Shown: positions 6,403-15,692 of the stretch, one piece after another
How positions within the stretch are numbered: position 1 is the first letter of the stretch
Layout: the number at the start of each line of letters is the position of its first letter
From: Marine Group II euryarchaeote MED-G37
Lineage (GTDB): Archaea; Thermoplasmatota; Poseidoniia; Poseidoniales; Thalassarchaeaceae
Length of the DNA stretch: 48,155 bases
NCBI GenBank assembly: GCA_002457555.1
Contig: NTJQ01000010.1
Span: 1-48,155 of the forward strand
Direction of reading: 5' to 3'
The notes under the pieces: model-generated
Database searches by the model: none
What the model saw: only the letters and a program-made list of their open reading frames with translations
Told to the model about the DNA's origin: nothing
Position numbers and translations under genes: made by a program

Positions 6403-7440
6403 CTAGACGTTTGGAGTCCAACCAAAAGAGTCCCTAGTCCGACCTTCTTGAATTGCTGTTAGAGCATCATAGAGTTGCTTGGTGATAGCACCAACTTCTC
6501 CATCACAGTAGGTTGCGATATTGCCGCCATGTTCAATTGAACCAATCGGGGAGATTACAGCAGCGGTACCAGCACAAAATGCTTCATCAGCATCCATTGC
6601 AAAATCGATGTCTAGCTTAGTCTCAATAACTTGGTAGCCTAGACTTCGAGCCAATTCGACAACCGAAAGGCGAGTAATTCCTGGAAGGATAGTTCCGGTC
6701 AACTCAGGAGTGTAGAGAACCTTGTCTTTGATACAAAAGAAGTTGGCTGCACCAACTTCTTCGACATAGCGATGGTTGACTGCATCAAGATAGATAATTT
6801 CAGCATATCCATCGGCTTTTGCGTTCTTTGAAGGCATCATTCCTGGTGCATAGTTTCCAATTGCCTTTACGCCGCCAGACCCACCTGGTGCGGCTCTGTG
6901 GAATTCATCCGATACCTTGAGTGCAATCGGATTTAATCCTCCTTTGAAGTATGGTCCAACTGGAACTACATAGACCAAGAATGTATATTCGGGTGCGGGA
7001 GCTACTCCAAGGATTGAACCACTTCCAAAAATCAGAGGTCTGATGTATAACTCTCCTCGGCCAGTAGGTGGTAACCATCTGATATTCTCCTGTACTACTA
7101 TGTGCACAGCGTCGAGGAACATTTCTTCGGGCACAACAGGCATACCTAGTCGCTTACAGCCATCTTGAGCGCGCCTTGCGTTCAATTCCGGACGAAATAG
7201 CAGAACTCTGCCGTCTTCAGCTCTTCGAGCCTTCATTCCTTCGAATAATCCCTGTCCGTAATTTATTACTCCAGCCGCGGGCGATAGCGAGAGATTTTGG
7301 AAATCCTGCATAATACCGGGTTCCCAATCTTCTCCTTGCTTACAGGTTGCAATGTACATCCTGTCTGTTTCGGTGAAGCTGAAACTAAGGGTGTCCCAAT
7401 CAATGGAAGGCTCGCCGTCAGTCTCGGTCTCCCCCATCAT
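6403..7440 (-). CDS. ilvE: Branched-chain amino acid aminotransferase
   Basis: Class IV PLP aminotransferase that makes valine, leucine and isoleucine from their keto acids with glutamate. Visible marks: GVINYGQGLFEGMKA near the N-terminus, the PLP lysine in GGVKAIGNYAPGM, the EEVGAANFF motif, and the phosphate-binding TGTILPGITRLSV and FCAGTAAVISPIG segments. Length about 345 residues, as expected for the long BCAT subgroup. I chose the ATG of MMGETETDG because GGTGG precedes it by four bases; a TTG 15 codons earlier, with a distant GAGGTG, is the alternative. Transcribed away from PolB, ending at a T-tract. Confidence 0.93.
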   Translation of the reverse strand: MMGETETDGEPSIDWDTLSFSFTETDRMYIATCKQGEDWEPGIMQDFQNLSLSPAAGVINYGQGLFEGMKARRAEDGRVLLFRPELNARRAQDGCKRLGMPVVPEEMFLDAVHIVVQENIRWLPPTGRGELYIRPLIFGSGSILGVAPAPEYTFLVYVVPVGPYFKGGLNPIALKVSDEFHRAAPGGSGGVKAIGNYAPGMMPSKNAKADGYAEIIYLDAVNHRYVEEVGAANFFCIKDKVLYTPELTGTILPGITRLSVVELARSLGYQVIETKLDIDFAMDADEAFCAGTAAVISPIGSIEHGGNIATYCDGEVGAITKQLYDALTAIQEGRTRDSFGWTPNV

Positions 7441-7573
7441 TGGCCCACCATTTACCTCAAAGGGGAACGACTCGGCTTTCAACAATTTCTAAGAAATCAC
7501 CTCAAACTGTAGTCCCGAGCTCCCACACAAGGGTTGATTGCTGACTCTATTTCCCTCTGAGCAAGGTGTCGCA

Positions 7574-10189
7574 ATGCGATGGGATGGAGAGCTTTGCATC
7601 GTCTCAGGGTCGTATCAAGCGGTGGCTTCGACACCTCCGCGCACAGTTGTCGAGTTATGGTGCCGTGCGCGAGAAGGTCATTCTGTAGTATTGCTAGTTG
7701 GTGGCCTCAGTCCATTCCTAGAGATTGCGCCTACAGGTAAGGAAGGCGCAAATAGGGATTTGAAAGACCGCCTAGATTTTGTTCAGAAAATGGATGAAGT
7801 TGTATCAATTGGAGAGCCGGTTGACAAGTGGACTCCATATGGAGTCAAGCCACATTACCGAGTCGAAGTTGAACAGCCATATGTTGTACCTAGGCTTAGA
7901 AAGCGACTTCAGTCTGAATGGGAAGTATCTAGCGCAGATATCCTCTTTGTCCAACGTTTATTGTTGGACTTGGATTTAGGGCCTCACATTGCAAGCGGTG
8001 GAGAAGTGCTGTGGGCAGGCCCTCGCGCACCATCTGAATTAGCCAGAGAGTTTGAGGGTAAGAGGGTCGAAGCAGCAGAGATGATTCGCGACTTCGGCGG
8101 CTCGGGGTTATATCCATGCGATATGGTGGTAGCCTGCGATATCGCTGACCTATCTAGAACAGATCCATTCCCAACTCCATTCGTAACCCTTTCATTAGAT
8201 CTTGAGACTAGCGTTCGTCACAATACTATACTCTGCGCAGCGGTGGTAGTAGCCAGAGGAGAGCAACGTACGGAGCATGAGTTCCGCGGTTCTGAAAAGG
8301 AGATTCTGGAAGGAATGACCAGACTGGTTCGAGATGAAGATCCTGATTTCATTACTGGATATAATATCGATAATTTCGATTTACCTAGAATCATTGAACG
8401 TGCTGAGGAAAACGCAGGGAGCTCAAAATTCGAACAGGCTGCATTGTGTGGTTGGGGGAGAGTTCCAGCGATTGAGAGTGAGTCAAAGAGGCTCAGTCCA
8501 GACCGAGCCATAAATCGAGTTTGGCGATTAGCCGGTAGAATACCAATGGATGCTTGGTGGCAGGTTCGCCAAACCCTCCGGCCTGAGAGAGAATCTCTTC
8601 GCTTTGTAGCAAACATGCTCTGGCCGGAGGCAGAGGATAAACAGAAACTCGATATTGATGCAAGCAAAATGGACGAGGAATGGGCTGCTAGACCCGATGA
8701 AGTCATGGAATATTGTGTCAGAGATACTCACCTACCTCTCGATATACTGGGTCACTTACAATCTGTAGAGCGTAAAGAAGCCCTAGCGGCGGTTGCAAAA
8801 ACCACGGTTGAGACCGCAGCAGCCGGCACGACCAGTCAATGGATAGACTCGCTTGTTATCCGCTTAGCAGACCGAGAAAATATCGCGGTCCCAATGACTC
8901 AATCCGGTCCACGCCGCCGCGATCAAATCGCCGGTGGCTACGTTCACGAAGTTGAGCCAGGAATACATCCATGGGTGGCAGTACTCGACTTCAAATCGAT
9001 GTATCCATCGATTATGATTTCACAGAATATTTGTTCGACAACTCTGGTTAGAGATGGAACCGAAGAAGAATCTCATAATGTATCTCCCACAACCTCGACA
9101 AGATACGTCTCTTCAGATGAGCGTCGAGGCCTAGTACCCCGTTTATTGAGCGAACTAATGGAACAGCGTGATCATCACAAATCCGAGTTGAAAAAGGCCC
9201 GTGAAAATGGCGAAGAAGAAGCAGCTTTTCTTCATGACCAATTGCAATATGCGGTGAAGATTCTAATGAATTCATTCTATGGTGTCTTCGCTTCTTCCTT
9301 CTACCGTTTCACCCATCCAGATTTAGGTGCAAGTATTACCGAATGGGCTCGTTATAATATTCGTACCATAATCAATAATGTTGAGACCGATGGACACGAT
9401 GTGGTATATTCTGACACAGACTCAATTTTTGTCAAAGCGCCAGTTGAGCCTGATTCACCAATTAATCGTCCGCCAGAGAATTCCTTGGTGTTGGAACATT
9501 GGAAAAATGCTAGGAAAGAGACCTTAGATTTTGGTAATACACTGGCAGATAGATTTACCAAAGAAGGCGCAGAATTAGAATTCGAAACCGCTCTCTCAGC
9601 CTTCTTTTCTCATGGTGCAAAAAAGCGCTATGTCGGGCGAGTAGTTTGGCCTCGTGAAGAGATGCTAATTAGAGGCTACGAGGTTCGTCGCACGGATTCA
9701 TTTCGTCTACTAACCAGCACAATGACCGAGATGTTCGAATTGATCCTATCTGATGAAGAATGGTCCGCGGTGGAGATGTCTAAATCGGTTATTGATGATA
9801 TTAGGGCAAAACGTGTAGAAGCGGTTGATCTTGTGATTTCACGTTCATGTAAAGGAAGCCTGAAGAAAGACGGAACTGTAGATTTCCATAAGATATACAA
9901 GAATCCAGATTCACTCCCCTATGTGCGCGTGGCTAAACAAAGAATAGAGGCAGGTCTCGGATTCACACCTGGTATGAAGGTAGGTTGGATAGTTACCAAT
10001 GGCAAAACCTCCCCGATGACAGTCCAAGCTTGGATGGTGGATGAGTTAGGTGTCGAACCTCCCCAGTACGATCCGGAGTTCTATGCTAAAAGATTGGCAA
10101 CCGCACTAGGTAGAATTACAGAAGCCTTTGGATGGAACGAGAAAGAATTACTGCAAGGCACTAGACAACAAACTCTCTTCGATTTCTAG
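7574..10189 (+). CDS. polB: Family B DNA polymerase with proofreading exonuclease
   Basis: Replicative or repair polymerase of 871 residues. Exonuclease: Exo I D209/E211 in SLDLETS, Exo II GYNIDNFDLP, Exo III YCVRDTHLP. Polymerase: motif A DFKSMYPSI with D472, motif B KILMNSFYG, motif C YSDTDS with D614 and D616. The last residues QQTLFDF form a PIP box for binding PCNA. All catalytic residues are present and no intein interrupts motifs A-C. The ATG (MRWDGEL) is preferred over a TTG 12 codons upstream. About 120 nt of divergent space separates it from ilvE. Confidence 0.97.
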   Translation: MRWDGELCIVSGSYQAVASTPPRTVVELWCRAREGHSVVLLVGGLSPFLEIAPTGKEGANRDLKDRLDFVQKMDEVVSIGEPVDKWTPYGVKPHYRVEVEQPYVVPRLRKRLQSEWEVSSADILFVQRLLLDLDLGPHIASGGEVLWAGPRAPSELAREFEGKRVEAAEMIRDFGGSGLYPCDMVVACDIADLSRTDPFPTPFVTLSLDLETSVRHNTILCAAVVVARGEQRTEHEFRGSEKEILEGMTRLVRDEDPDFITGYNIDNFDLPRIIERAEENAGSSKFEQAALCGWGRVPAIESESKRLSPDRAINRVWRLAGRIPMDAWWQVRQTLRPERESLRFVANMLWPEAEDKQKLDIDASKMDEEWAARPDEVMEYCVRDTHLPLDILGHLQSVERKEALAAVAKTTVETAAAGTTSQWIDSLVIRLADRENIAVPMTQSGPRRRDQIAGGYVHEVEPGIHPWVAVLDFKSMYPSIMISQNICSTTLVRDGTEEESHNVSPTTSTRYVSSDERRGLVPRLLSELMEQRDHHKSELKKARENGEEEAAFLHDQLQYAVKILMNSFYGVFASSFYRFTHPDLGASITEWARYNIRTIINNVETDGHDVVYSDTDSIFVKAPVEPDSPINRPPENSLVLEHWKNARKETLDFGNTLADRFTKEGAELEFETALSAFFSHGAKKRYVGRVVWPREEMLIRGYEVRRTDSFRLLTSTMTEMFELILSDEEWSAVEMSKSVIDDIRAKRVEAVDLVISRSCKGSLKKDGTVDFHKIYKNPDSLPYVRVAKQRIEAGLGFTPGMKVGWIVTNGKTSPMTVQAWMVDELGVEPPQYDPEFYAKRLATALGRITEAFGWNEKELLQGTRQQTLFDF

Positions 10190-10193
10190 TGAT

Positions 10194-10207
10194 TACGGGA
10201 ATCCGTA
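10194..10207. other. Short hairpin between polB and the PKD lipoprotein gene
   Basis: TACGG-GAAT-CCGTA, a perfect 5-bp stem with a tetraloop, begins 5 nt after the polB stop and ends 7 nt before the next ATG. It could be a weak terminator or could mask the next start codon. Five-pair stems arise by chance fairly often. Confidence 0.3.
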
Positions 10208-10213
10208 GGGTTG

Positions 10214-11419
10214 ATGATGACCACCTTCACACCCTCGACCATGAGAGGAGCGGGTGGATTGGCCCCGATGGTAGTATTGCTAATGCTCAGTGCGGCTTTT
10301 GCGGGTTGTTTGGAAACCTTCAGCTTGAATGGAGCCCCAAGTGCCAAAATGAGTATTGATCCGGATGGGTCTGTGCGTGCTGGTGACTCGATTACCTTCA
10401 GCGCAGTAGGCTCTTCTGACCCAGACGCAGATGCTCTAACTTTCACTTGGGATTTTGGCGATGGAAACCTTGGTGAAGGCCTGACAACAAGCCATTCCTA
10501 TTCACAACCCGGAGATTATAGGGTTACTCTAACCGTAAGTGATGGAAATTACGATACTTCAGTTAGTGATACAATTTCTGTAATTGACTCCTCAGCCAGA
10601 GAACCGAAAGCCGAGATAACTACGGCAAAGGACGATGATTGTGATGGTGAAGATGCACCTGCAGGCTCCTTTGTCCTCGTATGGGTGTGTGAGGATAAGG
10701 AAGAAAATGATCGAAGCATAACTGTCGAAACCACAGTCACACTAGATGGTTCTGAGTCTTGGGCGGGGTGTAATCCAGATAATTCAGATTGTTACGCTGA
10801 GGAGTATCTAGTGTCTTGGGAATGGGATCTCGACTTAGATACAGACTCTGATGAAGATGGAGATCCAGAGAACGATGTCGATGCAACTGGAGAAACCGTT
10901 ACTCTCGAGGATATGCCTGCCGGTTCATGGGATATTAAGTTAAAAGTTACAGACAACAATGGCCTTACAGACTCTGACGAATCTACTCTCTACATCAACT
11001 ACAGAGGGACTTGGACTGACTTCGTCATCGACCGAAGATATCAGGATCCTGTAATCATGACATGGGATTACCCAGTAACCTATGATAAAGACGGCCAGAA
11101 CAAGATTCGTTATCTTAGGACCAAACTAACCTACCCCGCTGAGGATGGAGACCAACCATTTGGCGGGGTTGATACTGAGAACAAACTCGACCTATTCATC
11201 TTCAATGAGACTGACGAAGAGGTCGCCAACACCACAGGTGTGGGTGATGATAACAGAAACGCCGGTGACTGTCAGTCGGATGACCGCTGTGTTTGGCTGG
11301 TAATTGGTGGATCAACGGTAAGAGGATTCGAACCTGGAACCTGGTCTGTAGATATGCAGAATGAGAAGACACATAACACAGAGGTCAAGAGTTTGATTAT
11401 CGAATTGCAATATCGATGA
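10214..11419 (+). CDS. PKD-domain surface lipoprotein
   Basis: Exported protein of 402 residues or slightly fewer. The N-terminus has a hydrophobic helix ending LSAAFAGC, a lipobox with C32 as the lipid-attachment residue. Residues about 50-125 form a PKD domain (SSDPDADALTFTWDFGDGN, then the Y-x-V-T-L-T-V-S-D-G end). A second PKD-like segment follows (SWEWDLDLDTDSDEDGDPENDVDATGE split by turns, then WDIKLKVTDNNG). The C-terminal 130 residues are a beta-rich region without a family I recognise. Highly acidic, as expected for a marine surface protein. Three adjacent starts (TTG-ATG-ATG) exist; I used the first ATG. Role unknown, probably in binding or surface structure. Confidence 0.85.
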   Translation: MMTTFTPSTMRGAGGLAPMVVLLMLSAAFAGCLETFSLNGAPSAKMSIDPDGSVRAGDSITFSAVGSSDPDADALTFTWDFGDGNLGEGLTTSHSYSQPGDYRVTLTVSDGNYDTSVSDTISVIDSSAREPKAEITTAKDDDCDGEDAPAGSFVLVWVCEDKEENDRSITVETTVTLDGSESWAGCNPDNSDCYAEEYLVSWEWDLDLDTDSDEDGDPENDVDATGETVTLEDMPAGSWDIKLKVTDNNGLTDSDESTLYINYRGTWTDFVIDRRYQDPVIMTWDYPVTYDKDGQNKIRYLRTKLTYPAEDGDQPFGGVDTENKLDLFIFNETDEEVANTTGVGDDNRNAGDCQSDDRCVWLVIGGSTVRGFEPGTWSVDMQNEKTHNTEVKSLIIELQYR

Positions 11420-11446
11420 ACTGCGCCGAAGAAGTATACCAGTAAT

Positions 11447-11459
11447 TCAGTCCAACTGA
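11447..11459. other. Short hairpin upstream of the EF-1A promoter
   Basis: TCAGT-CCA-ACTGA, a 5-bp stem with a three-base loop, lies 28 nt after the PKD gene stop. A second imperfect stem, CTCCC/GGGAG (11463-11477), follows at once. They may end upstream transcription before the strong EF-1A promoter. Confidence 0.3.
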
Positions 11460-11480
11460 TGGCTCCCTTAGGGGGAGAGA

Positions 11481-11507
11481 TTCAAATAGGCATCATCGGT
11501 CGGCGGG
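11481..11507 (+). promoter_or_regulatory. EF-1A promoter: TTCAAATAGG box plus GGTCGGCGGG element
   Basis: TTCAAATAGG (11481-11490) occupies the TATA position and GGTCGGCGGG (11498-11507) lies between it and the predicted start near 11512. The leader then holds GAGGTG (11517-11522) six bases before the ATG. The same box occurs in several other promoters here. Confidence 0.6.
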
Positions 11508-11528
11508 CCACACTTAGAGGTGGATATT

Positions 11529-12812
11529 ATGAGCTCACAGTGGGAAGATAAAAGCAAACCGCACCTTAACATCGTGTTTATTGGACACGTAGATCACGGA
11601 AAGTCAACAACCGTAGGACGTTTACTTCTAGATACAGGTCACATCGAAGCACACGTTATTGAGAAGAATGAGAAGTTAGCATCCGAAGCAGGGAAGGCAG
11701 GATTCGGTCTTGCTTACGTTATGGATGGTTTGAAGGAAGAGCGCGAGCGTGGTATTACTATCGACGTCGCGCACAAGGAACTTTTCACTCCTAACTATTA
11801 CTTCACAATCATCGATGCTCCTGGGCACCGTGATTTCGTAAAGAACATGATTACTGGAACCAGCCAAGCTGATGCAGCCGTTCTACTCTGTGCTGCTAAT
11901 GACGGAGTCAACGCTCAGACACGAGAACACGCTTTCTTGGCTAAGGTTCTTGGAGTCAAGCAACTAATCGTCAACGTCAACAAGATGGACATCAGTGGGG
12001 TAGATTACTCCGAAGCAAAGTACAATGATACCGTTGCAGAAGTCGATCAACTCCTGAAGCTATCCGGATTCAATCCAGCCGATGTACCGAAGATTCCATG
12101 CTCTTCATTCAACGGAGAGAACCTCTTCAACAAGTCTGACAACATGCCTTGGTACAAGGGGCCTACCCTATTCGAAGCTATTGATGGAATACAAATGCCA
12201 CCCAAGCCGACAGACAGGCCACTCAGGCTACCAATTCAAGATGTCTACAAGATCAGCGGAATTGGAACAGTTCCAGTCGGTAAGGTAGAGACCGGTGTTC
12301 TCGAGAGAGGAAAGACGGTCATCTTCAACCCAAGCCAGAAGTCTGCAGAGGTCAAGGACATCGAGATGCATCACACAAGCCATGCGAAGGCAGAGCCAGG
12401 CGACAACGTCGGGTTCAACGTGCGAGGACTGGCTGCTAACGACATCCGCAGAGGGGACGTAGCTGGTTACGCTGATAGCGAGCCTATGTTCGTCAGACAC
12501 GACGAGACATTCGTTGGTCAGATTCAACTAATGGAGATTCCAAAAGCAATTGGCGTTGGATACACCCCAGTTTTCCACGCTCACACTGCACAGGTTGCGG
12601 TGAGGTTCGTGGAGCTCCTTGAGAATTCCAAGACAAAAGAGGCAAACCCTGCATTCCTGAAGACCGGAGATGCCGCTCTAGTAAGATTCGCACCTACCAA
12701 GCCAATGGCGATAGAGCAGATGGACACGTTCCCAGAATTGTCGAGATTCGCTATCCGTGACATGGGTAAGACCGTGGCTGCTGGCGTTTGCCTGAAGATC
12801 GATAAGAAGTGA
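11529..12812 (+). CDS. tuf: Translation elongation factor 1-alpha (EF-1A)
   Basis: GTPase that delivers aminoacyl-tRNA to the ribosome; 428 residues, standard for archaea. GTP-binding motifs: G1 GHVDHGKS (19-26), G2 RERGITID, G3 DAPGHRDF, G4 NKMD. Domains 2 and 3 follow with [19 protein letters not shown] and the C-terminal [12 protein letters not shown]. The ATG is chosen because GAGGTG sits 6 nt upstream; a GTG three codons earlier overlaps that site. uS10 follows in the conserved archaeal order, and the shared promoter and strong ribosome site suggest high expression. Confidence 0.98.
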   Translation: MSSQWEDKSKPHLNIVFIGHVDHGKSTTVGRLLLDTGHIEAHVIEKNEKLASEAGKAGFGLAYVMDGLKEERERGITIDVAHKELFTPNYYFTIIDAPGHRDFVKNMITGTSQADAAVLLCAANDGVNAQTREHAFLAKVLGVKQLIVNVNKMDISGVDYSEAKYNDTVAEVDQLLKLSGFNPADVPKIPCSSFNGENLFNKSDNMPWYKGPTLFEAIDGIQMPPKPTDRPLRLPIQDVYKISGIGTVPVGKVETGVLERGKTVIFNPSQKSAEVKDIEMHHTSHAKAEPGDNVGFNVRGLAANDIRRGDVAGYADSEPMFVRHDETFVGQIQLMEIPKAIGVGYTPVFHAHTAQVAVRFVELLENSKTKEANPAFLKTGDAALVRFAPTKPMAIEQMDTFPELSRFAIRDMGKTVAAGVCLKIDKK

Positions 12813-12848
12813 ATTGGTGACCAAGGCTGAGAACTCGGAGAGGGTACT

Positions 12849-13178
12849 ATGGCCGTTATCACCAAAATCAAGTTGACTGGTGAAAACCACGAAGACGTTG
12901 ACATGGTTTGTGGACAGATTAAGGCAATTTGTGACGAGACAGGTGTTGACCTACGCGGTCCAATACCACTACCAACTCGTAAATTGGTAGTTCCATGCCG
13001 TAAGAGTCCTGATGGTGAAGGTGCTGAGACATGGGATCATTGGGAAATGCGAATACACAAGCGACTTCTGGAACTTGTGACATCAGCAGCCAAGGACGAG
13101 AAGGCACTACGGCGAGTTCTTCGTCTAGACTATCCTGACTCGGTTACAATCGAGTTGTCCCTAAGGCATCTAGGCTGA
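12849..13178 (+). CDS. rps10: Ribosomal protein uS10
   Basis: Small-subunit protein uS10, 109 residues. Recognised by LRGPIPLPTRK, the WDHWEMRIHKRLLEL segment and the C-terminal VTIELSLRHLG. A purine-rich GGAGAGGG precedes the ATG by four bases. It is downstream of EF-1A and about 36 nt away, the usual archaeal pair, and converges with the peptidase gene 10 nt beyond its stop. Confidence 0.97.
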   Translation: MAVITKIKLTGENHEDVDMVCGQIKAICDETGVDLRGPIPLPTRKLVVPCRKSPDGEGAETWDHWEMRIHKRLLELVTSAAKDEKALRRVLRLDYPDSVTIELSLRHLG

Positions 13179-13187
13179 TTTCATCCC

Positions 13188-14534
13188 TCATTGGAATGCT
13201 TCGTCTTTTGCTAGACTTCCCATTGGGTCCCAAGCTGGAAGAACTACGGTTTCAGTCCCCAGTCCAGCCTTCATCTTGTCAGATAGATATTTGCTCGGGC
13301 AGGCGATTTCGAACATGTGTTCATCGTACCATGAGTCGTTCATCGTGTAGAATCCCTTGCGGCCAGATTGTTCGGATCCCCATGAATTTTCTACACGCCA
13401 CCTTCTTGGCTTTCCATCTACTACATCGACACCGGTAAACAGCATAGCATGAGTCATCATTGTCTGGCTAAACCTAAGTCGATCGGCTTTATTCATACCA
13501 AAATCTGCACCATACAAAGCTCCGAAATCGAATAACTTGGCGTCCCAAAGCCCACGCTTTCTGTGCATTTGCTTTCCTACATCACACCCCATCCAAACAG
13601 GTAATCCGTCCTCCAATAGGCTCTGAGTGATGCCTTTCATCTCATCACTTGGAACATTAAGATAGACCACAGGCGGTCCTCCTGCGACATTTTGTAAATA
13701 ATCGACAGTGTAGGTTTGGTAGTATTCATTCCTTGGGTCGTTGACAATGCAAACATAGTCTTCCCAATCGATTTCGACGAATTCTTCGACGAATTCATGA
13801 GGAGTCATTATTCCCCTGCGGTGCAACTTCCCATCTTTGTCTTCCCACTGCCAATCGAACTTTTCTGGTGGAGTTCCCAAGTGGATGCAAAGAATTCTCC
13901 AGATGTCAGCGAGCCTCGAATCTTTGTGTATGCGAGCCTCAGCAGAACTACCACCAGAATTAAGAATCTCACGAATCTCACAGGCCCCTGTTCTGAGAAT
14001 ATCCTTCAGATTCGCATTCATGTAACGGGTACTGGAAGAAGATTGAGACTCAGGATATGCAGATTTGGGAACGAGGCCGTGCTTTCTAATCAGATTCATC
14101 GCCATGTTCCATTGTCCGCCATCGCCGATAGGGTCGCCGAGTAGGAAGCCGATTGTGCGGTCATCGACAGGACGTTCGGCGGTCTCAATAATCGCCTCAT
14201 AGAAGTGGTTGGCCCGCTCGAATTTGTCCCAGAAGTGAATGTGCGCCTGACTGAATTCGAAACTTTTTACATTCATCTTCTTCATCGTACTTGGTCGAAA
14301 TAGGTTTAGTGTGGCGAATAGCCAACAACGACCACTTCTCTTCTGATGAGTTACCTTCCATTTGTCTAACTTAATTGAGAAAGAAAAATCAATTTCTTGC
14401 ACTAAATTTCTATCCAAAGCCACATCCAACAATTCGTTGTTTGAGACGGCGTTTTGAGCTAATTTTGCTGAAGGGTCAGCATCGAATGTTTTGCGTAATT
14501 CTTTGACTCTCTTTTTGCTAATCGTCTTGTCCAT
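13188..14534 (-). CDS. pepC: C1-family aminopeptidase (bleomycin hydrolase / PepC type)
   Basis: Papain-fold cysteine aminopeptidase, normally a cytosolic hexamer with the active sites inside a barrel. About 448 residues. Catalytic set visible: Q64 and C70 in QKRSGRCWLFATLN, H362 in MTHAMLFTG, N383 in VENSWG. The DGGQWNMAMNLIRKHGLVPKS segment is typical of bleomycin hydrolases. I chose the ATG of MDKTISKKR; an ATG 24 codons earlier would overlap the GINS stop by 17 nt and adds sequence without family resemblance. Probably in one transcript with GINS. No signal peptide, so a peptide-recycling role in the cytosol is likely. Confidence 0.93.
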   Translation of the reverse strand: MDKTISKKRVKELRKTFDADPSAKLAQNAVSNNELLDVALDRNLVQEIDFSFSIKLDKWKVTHQKRSGRCWLFATLNLFRPSTMKKMNVKSFEFSQAHIHFWDKFERANHFYEAIIETAERPVDDRTIGFLLGDPIGDGGQWNMAMNLIRKHGLVPKSAYPESQSSSSTRYMNANLKDILRTGACEIREILNSGGSSAEARIHKDSRLADIWRILCIHLGTPPEKFDWQWEDKDGKLHRRGIMTPHEFVEEFVEIDWEDYVCIVNDPRNEYYQTYTVDYLQNVAGGPPVVYLNVPSDEMKGITQSLLEDGLPVWMGCDVGKQMHRKRGLWDAKLFDFGALYGADFGMNKADRLRFSQTMMTHAMLFTGVDVVDGKPRRWRVENSWGSEQSGRKGFYTMNDSWYDEHMFEIACPSKYLSDKMKAGLGTETVVLPAWDPMGSLAKDEAFQ

Positions 14535-14589
14535 AGTATACACCGCAGGTGTGACGTCGTTGACAGGCGCTGGATAATCATTGGCGCGT

Positions 14590-15459
14590 TCAGAGTGGTG
14601 CTGCAACGGCCAATCCAGCGGCGATTAGAGTCTCTGCAATCAGGCTTGGGCAAGACTCTACATCGCCTTCAACAAGTGTAATCTCCGAACCATCTTCGGC
14701 GATTATCGGGTCGGTCAAATCCTGTAAAATTCTAATTCTCATTAAATCCCCACCGATGGTCTCTGATACACTGATTTCTTCCGGTGGATGTGGGTCAGCA
14801 CCTGTTGCCCGATCAGGAAATTCATCCATTGCTCGAATCCTATCTTCTTCATCGAATTCGGGGTCATCCCAAGTTTCGTCAGGTTCAGCCACAGTTGTCG
14901 GAGATGGGGATTGAAGTTCTGACTCTGGAGTAGTTTCAGTGTACTCAGTCAGCGAAGCATCAGGGCTTGGTACCGTTGGGGGAGTCGAGTTACTTCCTCC
15001 ATTACCTCCGTTTACCAATTCTTTCCAAGCAACATCGTGCTTGTATTTGTCAACCAAGTGGCCTAGACTCTGATAGTAAGCCCTCTCGGTGGAGTCGTGC
15101 CTCTCCCAATCGATGACGCTGAGGTGTTGCAGGGCAGCTGCGGCATCTGTCCCTCCACCTTTCATCAGATTGACTAATACCGCGTGTTGAGTAAACGCGT
15201 TCAAGCGAATTCGAGTTAGGTCAGTCACTAATGTTCGCACATTCCCGAGCCTACGGGTTTGCAATTGCGCCTTTGCGGTCATACCTTCGGATTGCACCGT
15301 CTCTGAGAGTTCAGCTTCCAAACTCGCAGTCAACTGTGCTACAGAAGCCCAAAAGTCAGGTAATGGTAGTTCTACTGGGCCGGCGGATGACTTCTGCTTT
15401 CGGGCTACCTCAAAGAGGCCTTTTTCGACCGCCTGTAGTTGGTTTTTGTTTAACCTCAT
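14590..15459 (-). CDS. GINS complex subunit (Gins51/Sld5-Psf1 type)
   Basis: GINS joins MCM and GAN/Cdc45 in the archaeal replicative helicase. The N-terminal A domain (about 1-150) is helical, with LGNVRTLVTDLTRIRLNAF resembling the conserved R-x-x-K-I segment. A Pro/Ser/Glu-rich, strongly acidic linker (about 155-230) follows. The last 55 residues form the small B domain: MRIRILQDLTDPIIAEDGSEI, then LVEGDVESCPSLIAETLIAAGLA, matching the Gins51 pattern in which D-V-x-x-L-P leads to a leucine helix. A-then-B order marks the Gins51 class. Sequence similarity in this family is low, so the B domain carries the call. Confidence 0.8.
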   Translation of the reverse strand: MRLNKNQLQAVEKGLFEVARKQKSSAGPVELPLPDFWASVAQLTASLEAELSETVQSEGMTAKAQLQTRRLGNVRTLVTDLTRIRLNAFTQHAVLVNLMKGGGTDAAAALQHLSVIDWERHDSTERAYYQSLGHLVDKYKHDVAWKELVNGGNGGSNSTPPTVPSPDASLTEYTETTPESELQSPSPTTVAEPDETWDDPEFDEEDRIRAMDEFPDRATGADPHPPEEISVSETIGGDLMRIRILQDLTDPIIAEDGSEITLVEGDVESCPSLIAETLIAAGLAVAAPL

Positions 15460-15576
15460 AGCCTCTGCCTCCGTACTGCCTAAGCGGTTCGTGTGGGAGC
15501 GTGCAGAGTCGCTAAATCAACCATTCCGTCAGACTCCCTGCTACGGTTATCTGGAGTGGAGTTCGAGCCGCTGGAA

Positions 15577-15585
15577 TCAAGAGGG
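15577..15585 (+). promoter_or_regulatory. Box upstream of tRNA-Leu (TCAAGAGGG)
   Basis: Centred about 25-27 nt before the tRNA 5' end and similar to the TCAAAWWGGG boxes before EF-1A, FKBP and tRNA-Ile. No better TATA-like sequence is seen in this gap. Confidence 0.4.
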
Positions 15586-15605
15586 CATTGCGGCTCGGAT
15601 ATTGT

Positions 15606-15690
15606 GCAGGTGTACCCGAGTGGTCAAAGGGGGAGGGCTCAAGATCCTCTGCGTAGTGCTTCGCAGGTTCGAATCCTGCCGCCTGCACCA
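15606..15690 (+). tRNA. tRNA-Leu (anticodon CAA)
   Basis: Class II tRNA of 85 nt. Acceptor GCAGGTG pairs with CGCCTGC, with one G-U; discriminator A and encoded CCA. D arm CCC-GAGTGGTCAAA-GGG, anticodon stem GAGGG/TCCTC with loop CTCAAGA giving CAA (reads UUG), a long variable region, and T arm GCAGG-TTCGAAT-CCTGC. Confidence 0.96.
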
Positions 15691-15692
15691 AT

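Noticed and set aside
8218-8706. Reading frame antisense to polB
   Set aside because: Ser/Leu-rich product opposite fully conserved polymerase motifs; a shadow of the real gene.
15606-15690. tRNA-Leu as an integration site
   Set aside because: No second copy of the tRNA 3' end and no integrase were seen on either side.
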